DNA from: Dyella marensis
GTDB lineage: Bacteria > Pseudomonadota > Gammaproteobacteria > Xanthomonadales > Rhodanobacteraceae
Assembly (NCBI RefSeq): GCF_900112865.1
Contig: NZ_FONH01000008.1
Span: 62,001-126,000 of the forward strand
DNA length: 64,000 nucleotides
Reading direction: 5' to 3'
Both the position numbers and the translations under genes were made by a program. The notes beneath the pieces were generated by a model, which had not been told where the DNA came from, did no database searches, and saw only the letters and a list, made by a program, of their open reading frames with translations. Each line of letters begins with the position of its first letter. Within the stretch, counting starts at the first letter, position 1. This document shows positions 9,404-19,744 of the stretch, piece by piece.

Positions 9404-11005
9404 TTACAGATTCTGATAATTCGGACCCGAGCCGCCTTCCGGCGTCACCCAGTTGATGATCTGGTACGGATCCTTGATGTCGCAGGTCTTGCAGTGCACG
9501 CAGTTGGCGGCGTTGATCTGCAGCCGCTTGCCGGCCTCGTCCTGCACGATCTCGTAGACGTTGGCCGGGCAGAAGCGCTGGCAGGGGTTGCCGTATTCCT
9601 CTGCGCATCTGGTCACGCAGATCGAGGTGTCGGCCACGTGCAGGTGCACCGGCTGGTCCTCGTCGTGCTCGGTGGCGGCGAAGTACACGCCGGCGAGGCG
9701 GTCGCGCGGCGGCAGCTCGCGCTGCACGTAGTCGCGCCTGGGTTCTTCCTGCTGGCCGAGCTTGTGCAGGGACGACCAGTCGGCCTTGTTCTTCAGCGTC
9801 CACGGCGAGGCGCCGGCGGTGACGGTTTCCCAGGCGGCGTTGAGCATGCCGATCCACAGGCCCTTCTTGAACGCGGGCTTGATGTTGCGGACCTTCTTCA
9901 GTTCCGCCATCACCTCCGAGCCGCGCAGCTTCGCGTCGAAGCCGGCCGGGTCCAGCGCGTTGCCGGCCAGGTGCTCGGCGGCGAGCATGCCGCTCCTGAT
10001 CGCCTGGTGGGTGCCCTTGATCTTCGGCACGTTGAGGAGGCCCGCGGTATCGCCGATCAGCAGCGCGCCGGGCATTTCCAGCTTCGGCAGCGACTGCCAG
10101 CCGCCGGTGACGATGGCGCGCGCGCCGGCGGAAAGAATGCTGCCGCCTTCCAGCAGCGGCTTCATCGAGGGATGGTTCTTCCACTGCTGGAAGGCCTCCC
10201 AGGGCTGGTAGTTCGGATCGCTGTAGTCCAGGCCGCTGACATAGCCCAGCGCGACGCGGTCCTTGTCCAGGTGATACAGGAAGCTGCCGCCGTAGGTGTG
10301 GCTGTCGGCCGGCCAGCCGAAGCTGTGCACGATCTTGCCGGGCGTGACGCGGCCGGCGGGCAGCTGCCACAGCTCCTTGATGCCGATCGAATAGCCCTGC
10401 GGGTCGCTGTCCTGGTCCAGCTTGAAGCGCTTGATCAGCTGCTTGCTCAGGCTGCCGCGCGCGCCTTCGGCCAGCACGGTGACCTTGGCCTTGATATCGA
10501 TGCCCTGGGTGTAGCCGCTCTTGTGCGAGCCGTCCTTCGCCACGCCCATGTCGCCGATGCGCACGCCGGCGACGGCGCCGTGCTCGTCATAGATGTTGTC
10601 GGCGGCGGCGAAACCGGGGAATACATCCACGCCCAGCGCCTCGGCCTGCGGCGCCAGCCACGCGCACATGGCGCCCAGCGAGACGATGAAGTTGCCCTTG
10701 TTGTGCATGCCCGGCGGGATCGGCAGGCTGCGATGGCCGGTCTTGCTGAGCAGCCAGAACTCGTCCTCGACGGCCGGCACGCAGATCGGCGGCGGGTTGT
10801 CGCGCCAGCCGGGCAGCAGGGCGTCCAGCGGCTGCGGCTCGATCACCGCGCCGGACAGGATCTGCGCGCCGATGGTCGAAGCCTTCTCGATCACGCACAC
10901 GCTGACGTCGGGCTTGAGCTGCTTGAGCCGGATGGCGAACGACAGGCCGGCGGGGCCCGCGCCCACGACGACGACGTCGTATTCCATGATTTCGCGTTCG
11001 CTCAT
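9404..11005 (-). CDS. Electron transfer flavoprotein-ubiquinone oxidoreductase
   Basis: The 533-residue protein carries an N-terminal FAD site (VVVVGAGPAGLSFAIRL) and a C-terminal ferredoxin-like segment with CVHCKTCDIKDP, plus an earlier Cys in FCPANVYE, together giving the ligands of one [4Fe-4S] cluster. This is the inner-membrane enzyme that moves electrons from ETF to ubiquinone during fatty acid and amino acid oxidation. The ATG at 11005 (MSEREIMEYD) is chosen because GGAG precedes it and the FAD motif follows within ten residues. It works with etfA and etfB nearby and, by inference, with fadE at 42 kb. Confidence 0.95.
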   Translation of the reverse strand: MSEREIMEYDVVVVGAGPAGLSFAIRLKQLKPDVSVCVIEKASTIGAQILSGAVIEPQPLDALLPGWRDNPPPICVPAVEDEFWLLSKTGHRSLPIPPGMHNKGNFIVSLGAMCAWLAPQAEALGVDVFPGFAAADNIYDEHGAVAGVRIGDMGVAKDGSHKSGYTQGIDIKAKVTVLAEGARGSLSKQLIKRFKLDQDSDPQGYSIGIKELWQLPAGRVTPGKIVHSFGWPADSHTYGGSFLYHLDKDRVALGYVSGLDYSDPNYQPWEAFQQWKNHPSMKPLLEGGSILSAGARAIVTGGWQSLPKLEMPGALLIGDTAGLLNVPKIKGTHQAIRSGMLAAEHLAGNALDPAGFDAKLRGSEVMAELKKVRNIKPAFKKGLWIGMLNAAWETVTAGASPWTLKNKADWSSLHKLGQQEEPRRDYVQRELPPRDRLAGVYFAATEHDEDQPVHLHVADTSICVTRCAEEYGNPCQRFCPANVYEIVQDEAGKRLQINAANCVHCKTCDIKDPYQIINWVTPEGGSGPNYQNL

Positions 11006-11196
11006 CGGCTGCTCCGGAAGGTTCTGGCTGGCGGTGGTTCTGGCTCGCGCGAGGCGGCCGCGGCCACCCCAGCTGGCCATTGTCCGGTTTCATGCACCGT
11101 GCGGCAACGCATGGTGCGTGCACGGCATGGTGCGGCACCGCTTGCAAACGCTTAACCGCCCACGTCGATAATCGATCCCGCCACCAGGGAGAGTTC

Positions 11197-12606
11197 ATGA
11201 ATCAGTTGCCGCCGATCTCCGACCGTGACCTGCGTCGCGCCACACTTTGTCAATTGCTGCACTGGCTGGCCGCCGGGCGGGTTCATCCGGAGGGATTGGC
11301 CGAGGTCTACCTGGAAGCCATCGAGCGTCTGAACCCCCAACTCAATGCCTACGTCGGCCTCAGCGCCGGCCTGCTGCGGGAACAGGCCCGCGCTGCGCAG
11401 CACCGTCGCCGCGATGGCGTGCTGGGCCGCCTCGACGGCCTGCCGGTGGCGATCAAGGACAACTTCGACGTGGCCGGCTGGCCCACCCGCGCCGGCCTGC
11501 CCGGCCGCGCGCAGCCGGCACAGGGCGATGCCCATGCGGTGGCCCGGCTGCGCGCCTCGGGCGCGGTGCTGCTGGGCAAGACCAATATGGACGAGGGCGC
11601 GCTGGGCGCGTCCACCGACAATCCGCACACCGGCCCCACCCATAACCCGCACCGCCATGGCTACACCGCCGGCGGCTCCTCGGGCGGCGCGGCCGCGGCG
11701 GTGGCGGCGGGCATGGCGGTGGCGGCGATCGGTTCGGACAGCCTGGGCTCGATCCGCATTCCCGCCAGCTATTGCGGCGTGTATGCGCTGAAACCGACGC
11801 ACGGCGAGATTTCCGCGCGCGGCCTGGTGCCCGCCGCGCGGCGGCTGGACGCGGTCGGCCTGCTCGCGCGCAGCGCCAACGACCTGACCGTGCTGCTGCA
11901 GGTGCTGGCCGGCTATGACGCCGACGATGCGCGCTCGCGCCGCCGCCGCGTGGCCTTCGCGCCGCCGGACTGGGAGCCGGGCAACCTGCGCTGCGGCCTG
12001 CTGCCGGACCTGGCGGCGGTGGGCGTGGAAGCGGCGGTGATCGACGTGTTCGAGGACGCGCTATCGCGGCTGCCGCGCGAGCTGGGCGAGCGGCGCCAGG
12101 TCGACTTCAGCGATTGGGACTTCGCCCGCACGCGCCGCGCCGGCCTGTTCCTGATGGAAGCGGAGATGCTCAGCACCTTCGCCGCCGACCTGGATGACGC
12201 CGAGCATCCGGCCTCCGAGCGCTTCCGCCGCATGCTTTCCTACGCTGCGACCAAGAGCGCGGCCGACTACGCCGTGGCCGACCGCGTGCTGGATGCGGCC
12301 ACGCTGAAGATGCGCCGCCTGTTCGCCCAGATCGACGTGCTGGTGCTCCCCACCACGCCGCAGGGCGCCTTCCCGCTGGGCGGCGCGGTGCCGGATTCGC
12401 AGGCGGACCTGACCAGCTTCGCCAGCCTCGCCGGCTGCCCCGCGGTGAGCATCCCGATGGGCACGCTGCCGGACGGCATGCCGGTGGGCATGCAACTGGT
12501 CGGCGCGCGCGGCTCGGATCTGCGCCTGCTCGAACTGGCCGAGGTCTGCGCGGCCACGCTGGATGCGGAGCCGGTCTATCCGGTGGAGCCGCGTCCGCTG
12601 GCATGA
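11197..12606 (+). CDS. Amidase signature family hydrolase
   Basis: The 469-residue protein has the amidase-signature Ser-cisSer-Lys triad: Lys87 in VAIKDNFD, Ser162 in GGSSGG and the nucleophile Ser185 in SLGSIRIPA. The family hydrolyses carboxamides; relatives include allophanate hydrolase (AtzF), GatA and various aliphatic amidases, and the substrate here cannot be named. The usual sequence before the nucleophile is GTDTGGSIR, here GSDSLGSIR, a modest departure. AGGGAGAG precedes the ATG at 11197, which is therefore favoured over an upstream in-frame start. The next gene is close on the same strand. Confidence 0.88.
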   Translation: MNQLPPISDRDLRRATLCQLLHWLAAGRVHPEGLAEVYLEAIERLNPQLNAYVGLSAGLLREQARAAQHRRRDGVLGRLDGLPVAIKDNFDVAGWPTRAGLPGRAQPAQGDAHAVARLRASGAVLLGKTNMDEGALGASTDNPHTGPTHNPHRHGYTAGGSSGGAAAAVAAGMAVAAIGSDSLGSIRIPASYCGVYALKPTHGEISARGLVPAARRLDAVGLLARSANDLTVLLQVLAGYDADDARSRRRRVAFAPPDWEPGNLRCGLLPDLAAVGVEAAVIDVFEDALSRLPRELGERRQVDFSDWDFARTRRAGLFLMEAEMLSTFAADLDDAEHPASERFRRMLSYAATKSAADYAVADRVLDAATLKMRRLFAQIDVLVLPTTPQGAFPLGGAVPDSQADLTSFASLAGCPAVSIPMGTLPDGMPVGMQLVGARGSDLRLLELAEVCAATLDAEPVYPVEPRPLA

Positions 12607-12616
12607 GTCCGCCCTG

Positions 12617-13234
12617 GTGAGCCTGTTCCCTGCGCAGTGGCAGGCGATTCCGCTGCCGGATGCGGAGCTGCGCCTGCTGCCGCAGTGGCTGGCCGCGGAC
12701 GAGGCCGATGCCTTGTTCGAGGAACTGCAGCGCAGCATCCCCTGGGAGGTGCACCGCATCCGCATCTTCGGGCGCGAAGTGGATTCGCCGCGCCTGAGCT
12801 GCTGGATCGGCGATGCCGACGCGACCTATGTGTACTCGCGCACCCGCTTCGAGCCGCAGCCGTGGACGCAGGCGCTGTCTTCGCTGCGCTGGCGCGTGCA
12901 GCAGGCTTGCGGCGCGCGCTTCAACAGCGTGCTGGCCAATCTCTATCGCGACGGACGCGATGCGATGGGTTGGCACAGCGACGACGAGCCGGAGCTGGGG
13001 CCGCGGCCGGTGATCGCCTCCGTCAGCCTCGGCGCGCAGCGGCGCTTCTGCCTGCGCCGGCGCGAGCAGGGCATGGCCAGGCGCGAAGTGCGCGGCCTGG
13101 AGTTGCCGCACGGCAGCCTGCTGTGCATGGCCGGCGAAACCCAGCGGCACTACCAGCATGCGTTACCCAGGACGAGCGCGGCGACCGGGCCGCGCATCAA
13201 CCTCACCTTCCGCTGGATCGACGCACGCCGCTGA
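12617..13234 (+). CDS. AlkB-like 2-oxoglutarate/Fe(II) dioxygenase
   Basis: The protein (205 residues from the GTG at 12617) has the iron ligands of the AlkB fold: HSDDE (His and Asp, about residue 118) and a distal His in HYQHALP, then RINLTFR with the Arg that binds 2-oxoglutarate. YSR and ANLYRDG are also typical. Members repair alkylated nucleic acid bases by oxidative demethylation; the form here is closest in layout to the ALKBH2/3-like group common in Xanthomonadales. The start is uncertain: an in-frame ATG at 12563 would overlap the amidase gene. It is convergent with the lipoprotein gene of the next operon. Confidence 0.87.
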   Translation: MSLFPAQWQAIPLPDAELRLLPQWLAADEADALFEELQRSIPWEVHRIRIFGREVDSPRLSCWIGDADATYVYSRTRFEPQPWTQALSSLRWRVQQACGARFNSVLANLYRDGRDAMGWHSDDEPELGPRPVIASVSLGAQRRFCLRRREQGMARREVRGLELPHGSLLCMAGETQRHYQHALPRTSAATGPRINLTFRWIDARR

Positions 13235-13240
13235 GCGGAT

Positions 13241-13867
13241 TCAGTCGTGCGCGTCCGCGCGCTGCTGCAGCGTCCAGCCCACTACCTGTGCGGCCAGCGC
13301 ATCGCCGGCCTGGCCGAACGCCGCGACCACCTGCGGCACCGCGGTGCCGTTTACTGCCTGGGTCACTTCGAAGCGGCGTGCGGCAACGATCTTCAAGCCG
13401 CTGTTGCGCACCAGCCGCGCGTCGTAGCGCACGACCACCACCGGATCCTTGCCGCGGTATTCCGACTGGAACGCGGTGAGGTCGGCGTCCAGCACGTAAT
13501 CGGCCTGCAGGCTGGTGTCGTCGCTGCTGAGCGCCGTGATGCGGCCATCGTTGCGGAAGCCTTCGAGCAGGCGGTTGCGCAGCAGCACCGGCACGCGGTC
13601 GCTCCAGCGCGCGCCCTTGTACACGCTGACCGTGTCGCCGGCGGGGAGCACCGCGATGCGCGCGCTGTCGAGCATGCGCTCGGCCTGCGGCGTATCCACC
13701 CGCAGCGACCAGCTCACCGCACCGGCCTGCGCCTGCGGCAGCGATGCGGCGGGCAGGCGGTAGATTTCCGGCGTCTCTGCCTTGGGCAGCACCGAGCAGG
13801 CGGCGGTGGCGAGCAGGGCCGCCAGGAGCGGGGCGCGGCGGGCGGCGGTCGTCATGGCACGCGTCAT
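13241..13867 (-). CDS. ABC-type transport auxiliary lipoprotein (PqiC/ABC_trans_aux family)
   Basis: The 208-residue protein has a signal peptide with lipobox ATAAC (Cys24) and the auxiliary-component pattern: EIYRLPAASLP early, RIAVLPAGDTVSVYKGARWSDRVP in the middle, and a beta-rich C-terminus. Such lipoproteins work with MCE proteins in lipid transport between the membranes. It is the last gene of the operon, and its ATG overlaps the stop of the MCE gene (ATGA). Confidence 0.88.
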   Translation of the reverse strand: MTRAMTTAARRAPLLAALLATAACSVLPKAETPEIYRLPAASLPQAQAGAVSWSLRVDTPQAERMLDSARIAVLPAGDTVSVYKGARWSDRVPVLLRNRLLEGFRNDGRITALSSDDTSLQADYVLDADLTAFQSEYRGKDPVVVVRYDARLVRNSGLKIVAARRFEVTQAVNGTAVPQVVAAFGQAGDALAAQVVGWTLQQRADAHD

Positions 13868-14802
13868 GGCTCGAACTCCTTGCTGCGGTCGCGGCCGAGC
13901 AGGAAGCCGGCCGGGTTGTCGTCGAACTTGCGGGTGATGCCGCGCAGCGAATTGGCGGCGTCGCGCAGTTCGCGCACCGCCGGTCCCAGTTCGCCCAGGC
14001 CCTGCATGCCGCCGTTGAGCGCGGCGCGGTTGTCGTTGAGCAGGCGGTCGATCGCCGCGGTGGAGCGCTCCAGCGAGGCCATCGCATTGCGCGCGCTTTC
14101 CAGCGTGGCGCGGCCCTGCTGGTCGACCAGGCCGTTGGCGCTGCGCGCCAGCTGCTCGGTCTGCGCCAGCGTGGCGTTGGCCTGCTTGCTGGCCTGGGCC
14201 AGCTGGCTGAGCAGGGCGCGGATGTCGTCGCGCTGGTCCGCCACCGCGCCGGTGGCCTTGTCCAGGTGATCCAGGGTGCGGCCGATGCGCGCCACGTTCT
14301 CCTCGGACATCAGCTGGCTGGCACGCGAGACCACGTCGTTGATATTAGTCATCACATCTTCGCCGTTGGACAGCAGTTTGCTGAGCGGCGAGGGGTCGGC
14401 CACGATCACCGGCAAGCCGCCTTCCGGCGAAGTCAGCGCCGGGCTGCCGGGCGAGCCGCCGCTGAGCTGGATCACCGCCATGCCGGTGACGCCGGTGAGC
14501 GCGAGCTTGGCGCGGGTGTCCTGCTTGATCGGCGTGTCGGCGCCGACGCGGATGCGCGCGAGCACGCGGCGCGGATCCTGCGGATCGAGCTTGAGCTGGT
14601 TGACGTCGCCGACCTTGATGCCGTTGTACTGCACCGCGCTGCCCTGCGAGAGGCCGCTGACCGCTTCGTTGAAGACCACCTGGTATTCGGCGAACTGCCG
14701 GTCCGTGCTGGACTTGGCCAGCCACAGCCCGAACAGCAGCGCGGCGGCCACCACGATCACCGTGAACAGGCCGATCAGGACGTGATGGGCGCGGGTTTCC
14801 AT
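13864..14802 (-). CDS. MCE/MlaD-domain protein of a lipid ABC transporter
   Basis: The 312-residue protein has one N-terminal membrane helix (about residues 9-28), an MCE domain (about 40-120, including GSAVQYNGIKVGDV and TGVTGMAVIQLSGG) and a long alpha-helical periplasmic C-terminus rich in Gln, Ala and Leu. MCE proteins form hexameric rings that bind lipids for transfer across the periplasm. The gene starts one base after the ATPase stop and overlaps the lipoprotein gene. Confidence 0.92.
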   Translation of the reverse strand: METRAHHVLIGLFTVIVVAAALLFGLWLAKSSTDRQFAEYQVVFNEAVSGLSQGSAVQYNGIKVGDVNQLKLDPQDPRRVLARIRVGADTPIKQDTRAKLALTGVTGMAVIQLSGGSPGSPALTSPEGGLPVIVADPSPLSKLLSNGEDVMTNINDVVSRASQLMSEENVARIGRTLDHLDKATGAVADQRDDIRALLSQLAQASKQANATLAQTEQLARSANGLVDQQGRATLESARNAMASLERSTAAIDRLLNDNRAALNGGMQGLGELGPAVRELRDAANSLRGITRKFDDNPAGFLLGRDRSKEFEP

Positions 14803-14803
14803 C

Positions 14804-15616
14804 TCATTTCACCTCTCGCGTCTGTTCTGCCGCGTCGAGTGCGGCACGGCCACGCGGGCCATGGAAATACGACTGGACCCAGGGGTCCTCATTCTGCGCG
14901 ACCACGTCCAGCCGATCGCACGCCAGCACCTTCTTCTGCGACAGCACGGCGACGCGGTCGCAGATGGTGTAGAGCGTGTCCAGGTCGTGGGTGACCAGGA
15001 ACACGGTGAGGCCGAGCGCGTCGCGCAGGGTCAGGATCAGCTGGTCGAACGCGGCGGCGCTGATCGGATCGAGGCCCGCCGTGGGTTCGTCCAGGAACAG
15101 GACTTCCGGATCCAGCGCCAGCGCGCGGGCCAGCGCCGCGCGCTTGACCATGCCGCCGGACAGCTCGGACGGGTATTTGTGCTCGGTGCCGGGCGGCAGG
15201 CCGGCCAGGGCCAGCTTCACCGTGCCCAGGGCTTCGGCTTCGGGCCGCTTCAGGCCGGCGTGTTCGATCAGCGGCATGGCGATGTTCTCGACCACGTTCT
15301 GCGAAGAGAACAGCGCGCCGTTCTGGAACAGCACGCCGAAGCGCCGCTCGATGCGCGAGCGTTGTTCCGGCGGCAGGCGCAGCAGGTCCTGCCCGAACAC
15401 CTGCACCTGGCCCGAGGTCGGCCGGCGCAGGCCGACGATGGTGCGCAGCAGGACCGACTTGCCGGTGCCCGAGCCGCCGACCACGCCGAGGATCTCGCCG
15501 CGGCGCACGTCCAGGTCCAGGTGCTCGTGCACGGCCTGCGTCCCGAAGCGGTTGACCAGGTCGCGGACCTGGATCACGTCTTCCTGCGCGGAGTGTTCCT
15601 GCGCGACGGCGTTCAC
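14804..15616 (-). CDS. ATP-binding protein of MCE-type lipid ABC transporter (MlaF-like)
   Basis: The 270-residue protein has a Walker A GGSGTGKS, a Q-loop within LFQNGALFSSQNV, the signature LSGGMVKRAALARALA, Walker B EVLFLDEPTAGLDP and the H-loop VTHD. The LSGGM variant with Met-Val-Lys is typical of MlaF. A GTG start at 15616 is chosen because it overlaps the permease stop, giving tight translational coupling. It powers the permease and MCE protein of the same operon. Confidence 0.94.
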   Translation of the reverse strand: MNAVAQEHSAQEDVIQVRDLVNRFGTQAVHEHLDLDVRRGEILGVVGGSGTGKSVLLRTIVGLRRPTSGQVQVFGQDLLRLPPEQRSRIERRFGVLFQNGALFSSQNVVENIAMPLIEHAGLKRPEAEALGTVKLALAGLPPGTEHKYPSELSGGMVKRAALARALALDPEVLFLDEPTAGLDPISAAAFDQLILTLRDALGLTVFLVTHDLDTLYTICDRVAVLSQKKVLACDRLDVVAQNEDPWVQSYFHGPRGRAALDAAEQTREVK

Positions 15617-16758
15617 CAGTCCATCTCCATGAAGAACAACGCGGCCACGGCGTCCAGCAGGATCACCACGAAGATCGACTGCACCACGCTCGAGGTGGTG
15701 TGCTCGCCCACCGACTGCGCGCTGCCACTGACCTTGAAGCCCTCCAGGCAGCCGATCACCGCGATCAGGAAGGCGAACACCGGTGCCTTGGACAGGCCGA
15801 CCAGGAAATGGCGCACGCCGATGTCGGCCTTGAACAGCGTCAGGAACATGGTCGGCGAGATGTCCAGGGTCAGCGCGCACACCACGGCGCCGCCGAGCAG
15901 GCCGCAGATCATGGCCAGGAAGGTCAGCATCGGCAGCGATACCAGCAGGGCCAGCACGCGCGGCAGCACCAGCAGTTCCAGCGGGTCCAGGCCGAGCGCG
16001 CGGATCGCGTCGATTTCCTCGTTGGCCTTCATCGAGCCGATCTGCGCGGTGAAGGCGCTGGCGGTGCGGCCGGCCATCAGGATGGCGGTGAGCAGCACGC
16101 CGAATTCGCGCAGGAAGGAGAACGCGATCAGGTCCACCGTATAGATGGTGGCGCCGAAGTCGGCCAGCACGGTCGAACCCAGGAAGGCCACCACCGCGCC
16201 GACCATGAAGGTGAGCAGGGCCACGATCGGCACCGCATCCAGGCCGGTCTGCTCCACGTGCGCCACCAGCGAGGTGACGCGCCAGCGGCGCGGGTGCAGG
16301 ATGCCGCGCGCCAGCGCCTCCAGCGTCATGCCGATGAAGCCGAGCAACTGCAGCTGCTGGCGCCACACGCTGTCCATCGCGCGGCCGATGCGCGCCAGCA
16401 CCTCGACCACGGCGGAGCGCCGGCGCCTGGCCTTGGCGGGGATGCGATAGGCATCGAGCGCCTTGCCCACCGTGTCGAGCAGGGCGCGCCGCGCGGGCGG
16501 CAGGCCGTCGGCCTGGGCCAGTTCCGCGATGCGGTCCGGGCCGAGCAGGCGCACCAGCAGCGAGGCGCCGGCGGTGTCGAGCGCCGCCAGTGCGGCCAGG
16601 TCGATCCGCGTGCCCTGCGGCAGCGGCGCGGCGAGGGTCTCCACGCGGCGTTCCAGATCGGCGTAATGTGCGAGAGTCCAATCGCCCGAGATGCGCAGCT
16701 GCGGGGGCTGCGAGCTGGCATCCAGTTCGGCGCTTCCGGTCGCGGTCGATGGGCTCAT
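15613..16758 (-). CDS. MlaE-type permease with fused N-terminal STAS domain
   Basis: The 381-residue protein has a STAS-like domain at about residues 18-105 (LRISGDWTLAHYADLE, IDLAALAALDTAGASLLVRLL) followed by the MlaE permease domain (about 130-381), with FMVGAVVAFLGS, the EFGVLLTAILMAGRTASAFTA region and the EEIDAIRALGLDP coupling motif. In enterobacterial Mla the STAS protein (MlaB) is separate; here the two are one chain. The ATG at 16758 excludes a less likely upstream extension. It is the first gene of a four-gene operon for lipid trafficking at the cell envelope. Confidence 0.93.
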   Translation of the reverse strand: MSPSTATGSAELDASSQPPQLRISGDWTLAHYADLERRVETLAAPLPQGTRIDLAALAALDTAGASLLVRLLGPDRIAELAQADGLPPARRALLDTVGKALDAYRIPAKARRRRSAVVEVLARIGRAMDSVWRQQLQLLGFIGMTLEALARGILHPRRWRVTSLVAHVEQTGLDAVPIVALLTFMVGAVVAFLGSTVLADFGATIYTVDLIAFSFLREFGVLLTAILMAGRTASAFTAQIGSMKANEEIDAIRALGLDPLELLVLPRVLALLVSLPMLTFLAMICGLLGGAVVCALTLDISPTMFLTLFKADIGVRHFLVGLSKAPVFAFLIAVIGCLEGFKVSGSAQSVGEHTTSSVVQSIFVVILLDAVAALFFMEMDW

Positions 16759-16964
16759 GAAAGGCGATCTTATAGGCACCGCCGGGTTTTGTATGCGCGC
16801 TGCCGTGTGGGCGGCGTGCACGGCAGAGAGGGGACAAATGCGATGAGTTCCGCATGCCGCGGCGGCGCGGCGACCGCTCGTGTCGTCCGATTGGCGCCTG
16901 CCGCGTTAGCGGTGCGTTCGGGCGCGGCGCGCCGGCCCGATTTCATTCTTCAAGCGGAATCGAC

Positions 16965-17882
16965 GTGAACGAAAACGCCGTATGGCCCAGCTCCTGGCTC
17001 GACGTCCTGGAGGCGGAAAGCATCCACATCCTGCGCGAGACCATGGCCGCGTTCGCGCGGCCGGTGCTGCTGTATTCGATCGGCAAGGATTCGGCCGTGC
17101 TGCTGCACCTGCTGCGCAAGGCCTGCTATCCGGCGCCGCCGCCGATGCCGCTGCTGCACGTGGACACCACCTGGAAGTTCCGCGAGATGATCGAGAGCCG
17201 CGACCGCCTGGCCGCGCAGCCGGGCATCCGCCTGCTGGTCCACGTCAACCAGGACGGCCTGCGCCAGGGCATCTCGCCGCTGGTGCATGGGCCTTCCGTG
17301 CATACGGACGTGATGAAGACCGCCGCGCTGCGCCAGGCGCTGGACCACTATGGCTTCGATGCCGCGATCGGCGGCGCGCGGCGCGACGAGGAGAAATCGC
17401 GCGCCAAGGAGCGCGTGTTCTCCTTCCGCGGCGGCCAGCACCGCTGGGACCCGCGCCGCCAGCGCCCCGAGCTGTGGGGCAACTACAACACCCGGCTGCA
17501 TCCGGGCGAGAGCGTGCGCGTATTCCCTCTGTCCAACTGGACCGAGCTGGACGTGTGGCGCTACATCCGCCGTGAACAGATCGAGGTGGTGCCGCTGTAT
17601 TTCGCCAAGCCGCGCCCCGTAGTAGAGCGCGACGGCGCGCTGATCATGGCCGACGACGAGCGGCTGGTGCTGCGCGAAGGCGAGCGGCTGCAGACGCGCA
17701 TGGTGCGCTTCCGCACCCTGGGCTGCTATCCGCTGACCGGCGCGATCGAATCCAGCGCGGCGACGCTGGACGACATCATCGAGGAGATGGCCGGCTCGCG
17801 CTGTTCCGAGCGACAAGGGCGGATGATCGACCACGACGGCGCCGCCTCCATGGAGCGGAAGAAGCAGGAGGGGTACTTCTGA
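16965..17882 (+). CDS. cysD: Sulfate adenylyltransferase subunit 2
   Basis: The 305-residue protein is the catalytic PP-loop subunit that forms adenylylsulfate from ATP and sulfate. It has [13 protein letters not shown] (PP-loop), [27 protein letters not shown] and the C-terminal RKKQEGYF typical of CysD. The GTG at 16965 gives the usual family length of about 300; the longer upstream frame is Arg-rich and lacks similarity. Its TGA overlaps the ATG of cysNC as TGATG, so subunits are made together. Confidence 0.95.
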   Translation: MNENAVWPSSWLDVLEAESIHILRETMAAFARPVLLYSIGKDSAVLLHLLRKACYPAPPPMPLLHVDTTWKFREMIESRDRLAAQPGIRLLVHVNQDGLRQGISPLVHGPSVHTDVMKTAALRQALDHYGFDAAIGGARRDEEKSRAKERVFSFRGGQHRWDPRRQRPELWGNYNTRLHPGESVRVFPLSNWTELDVWRYIRREQIEVVPLYFAKPRPVVERDGALIMADDERLVLREGERLQTRMVRFRTLGCYPLTGAIESSAATLDDIIEEMAGSRCSERQGRMIDHDGAASMERKKQEGYF

Positions 17883-19744
17883 TGGCCGTCGCGATGAAAG
17901 ACCTGCCGATGGAGACGCAGCCCGGCCTGCTGCGCTTCATCGCCTGCGGCAGCGTGGACGACGGCAAGAGCACCTTGCTGGGCCGGCTGCTGTACGACGC
18001 CGGCGCGGTGCCGGACGACCAGCTCGACGCGCTGGCGCGCGACAGCCGCGCGGGCCCGCTGGATTTCTCCCTGCTCACCGACGGCCTCGATGCCGAGCGC
18101 CAGCAGGGCATCACCATCGACGTGGCCTACCGCTATTTCCAGACCGCGCGGCGCGCCTTCATCGTGGCCGACTGCCCCGGGCACGAGCAGTACACCCGCA
18201 ACATGGCCACCGGCGCGTCCGGCGCGGACCTGGCGGTGGTGCTGATCGATGCACGCAAGGGTGTGCTGCCGCAGACCCGCCGGCATACCTATATCTGCGC
18301 CCTGCTCGGCGTGCGCGAGGTGGTGCTGGCGGTGAACAAGATGGACCTGGTCGGCGGGCGGCGCGAGGTTTACGACGAGATCGTCGCGGCGTACCGCGAG
18401 CTGGCCGCGTCGCTCGGCATCGCCGCGGTGCGCTGCCTGCCGGTGATCGCGCCGGAGGGTGACAACGTCGGCAGCCGCTCCACGCGGATGCCCTGGTACG
18501 ACGGCCCCAGCCTGCTGGAACTGCTGGAAGCCGCGCAGCCGGCCAGCGCGCGCTTCGCGGATTTCCGCCTGCCCGTGCAGTGGGTCAATCGTCCCGATGA
18601 GTCGTTTCGCGGCTATGCCGGCACGCTTTGCGGCGGCGCGGTGGCGCCGGGCGACGAGATCGTGGTGCAGCCGGGCATGCAGCGCGCCCGCGTGGCGCGC
18701 ATCGTCACCGCCGACGGCGATCTGTCGTGCGCCGTCGAGGGTCAGGCCGTGACCCTGACCCTGGATCGCGAGCTGGACATCATCCGCGGCGACGTGCTGG
18801 CCTGCGCGGCGCGGCCGGCGCCGGTGTCCGACCAGTTCGCCGCGCACCTGCTGTGGCTGGGCGACGAGGCCCTGCTGCCCAACCGCACCTACGAGCTGAA
18901 GCTCGGCACGCGCAGCGTCCATGCGCGGGTGTCGTCGATCAAGCACAAGGTGGACGTGAACAGCCAGGCCGAGCTGGCCGCGCGCCGGCTGGAGCTCAAC
19001 GAGGTCGGTTACTGCAACCTCGACCTGGACCAGCCGGTGCCGTTCGAGCGCTACGCCGACAACCGCACGCTGGGCGGCTTCATCCTGGTCGACCGCCAGA
19101 GCCAGGCCACGGTGGCCTGCGGCATGCTCGACTTCGCCCTGCGCCGCGCCACCAACGTGCACTGGCAGCACCTGGACATCGACAAGCGCACGCGCAGCCT
19201 GGCCAAGGGCCAGGGACCGCGCTGTCTGTGGTTCACCGGCCTGTCCGGAGCCGGCAAGTCGACCATCGCCAACCTGGTCGAGCGCCGCCTGCACGCGCTG
19301 GGGCAGCACACCTACCTGCTCGACGGCGACAACCTGCGGCTGGGCCTCAACAAGGACCTGGGCTTCACGCCCGAGGCGCGCGTGGAGAACGTGCGCCGCG
19401 TGGCCGAGGTGGCGCACCTGATGGTCGACGCCGGGCTGATCGTGCTGGCCTGCGTGATCTCGCCCTACCGCGACGAACGCCGCTTCGCGCGCGAGCGCTT
19501 CGAGGACGGCGAGTTCGTCGAGATCTTCGTCGATACCCCGCTGGAGGAGTGCGAGCGGCGCGACGCCAAGGGGCTGTACCACAAGGCGCGCCTGGGCGAG
19601 ATCCGAAATTTCACCGGGATCGATTCGCCGTACGAGGCACCGGAGACGCCGGAGCTGCATCTGCTCGCCGGGTCGATGCGCGCCGAGGCGCTGGCCGAGC
19701 GGGTGGTGGAATACCTGCTGGCGCAGGAGCGGCACGCGCGCTGA
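17882..19744 (+). CDS. cysNC: Fused sulfate adenylyltransferase subunit 1 / adenylylsulfate kinase
   Basis: The 620-residue protein joins a CysN GTPase and a CysC (APS kinase) domain. The GTPase part has the P-loop GSVDDGKS (residues 23-30), [17 protein letters not shown] and NKMD. The APS kinase part starts near residue 445 with GLSGAGKST, then [15 protein letters not shown] and [14 protein letters not shown] hydrolysis drives APS synthesis by CysD, and the CysC part phosphorylates APS to PAPS. CysNC fusions are common in Xanthomonadales, rhizobia and actinobacteria. No reductase gene for PAPS is in the window. Confidence 0.96.
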   Translation: MAVAMKDLPMETQPGLLRFIACGSVDDGKSTLLGRLLYDAGAVPDDQLDALARDSRAGPLDFSLLTDGLDAERQQGITIDVAYRYFQTARRAFIVADCPGHEQYTRNMATGASGADLAVVLIDARKGVLPQTRRHTYICALLGVREVVLAVNKMDLVGGRREVYDEIVAAYRELAASLGIAAVRCLPVIAPEGDNVGSRSTRMPWYDGPSLLELLEAAQPASARFADFRLPVQWVNRPDESFRGYAGTLCGGAVAPGDEIVVQPGMQRARVARIVTADGDLSCAVEGQAVTLTLDRELDIIRGDVLACAARPAPVSDQFAAHLLWLGDEALLPNRTYELKLGTRSVHARVSSIKHKVDVNSQAELAARRLELNEVGYCNLDLDQPVPFERYADNRTLGGFILVDRQSQATVACGMLDFALRRATNVHWQHLDIDKRTRSLAKGQGPRCLWFTGLSGAGKSTIANLVERRLHALGQHTYLLDGDNLRLGLNKDLGFTPEARVENVRRVAEVAHLMVDAGLIVLACVISPYRDERRFARERFEDGEFVEIFVDTPLEECERRDAKGLYHKARLGEIRNFTGIDSPYEAPETPELHLLAGSMRAEALAERVVEYLLAQERHAR

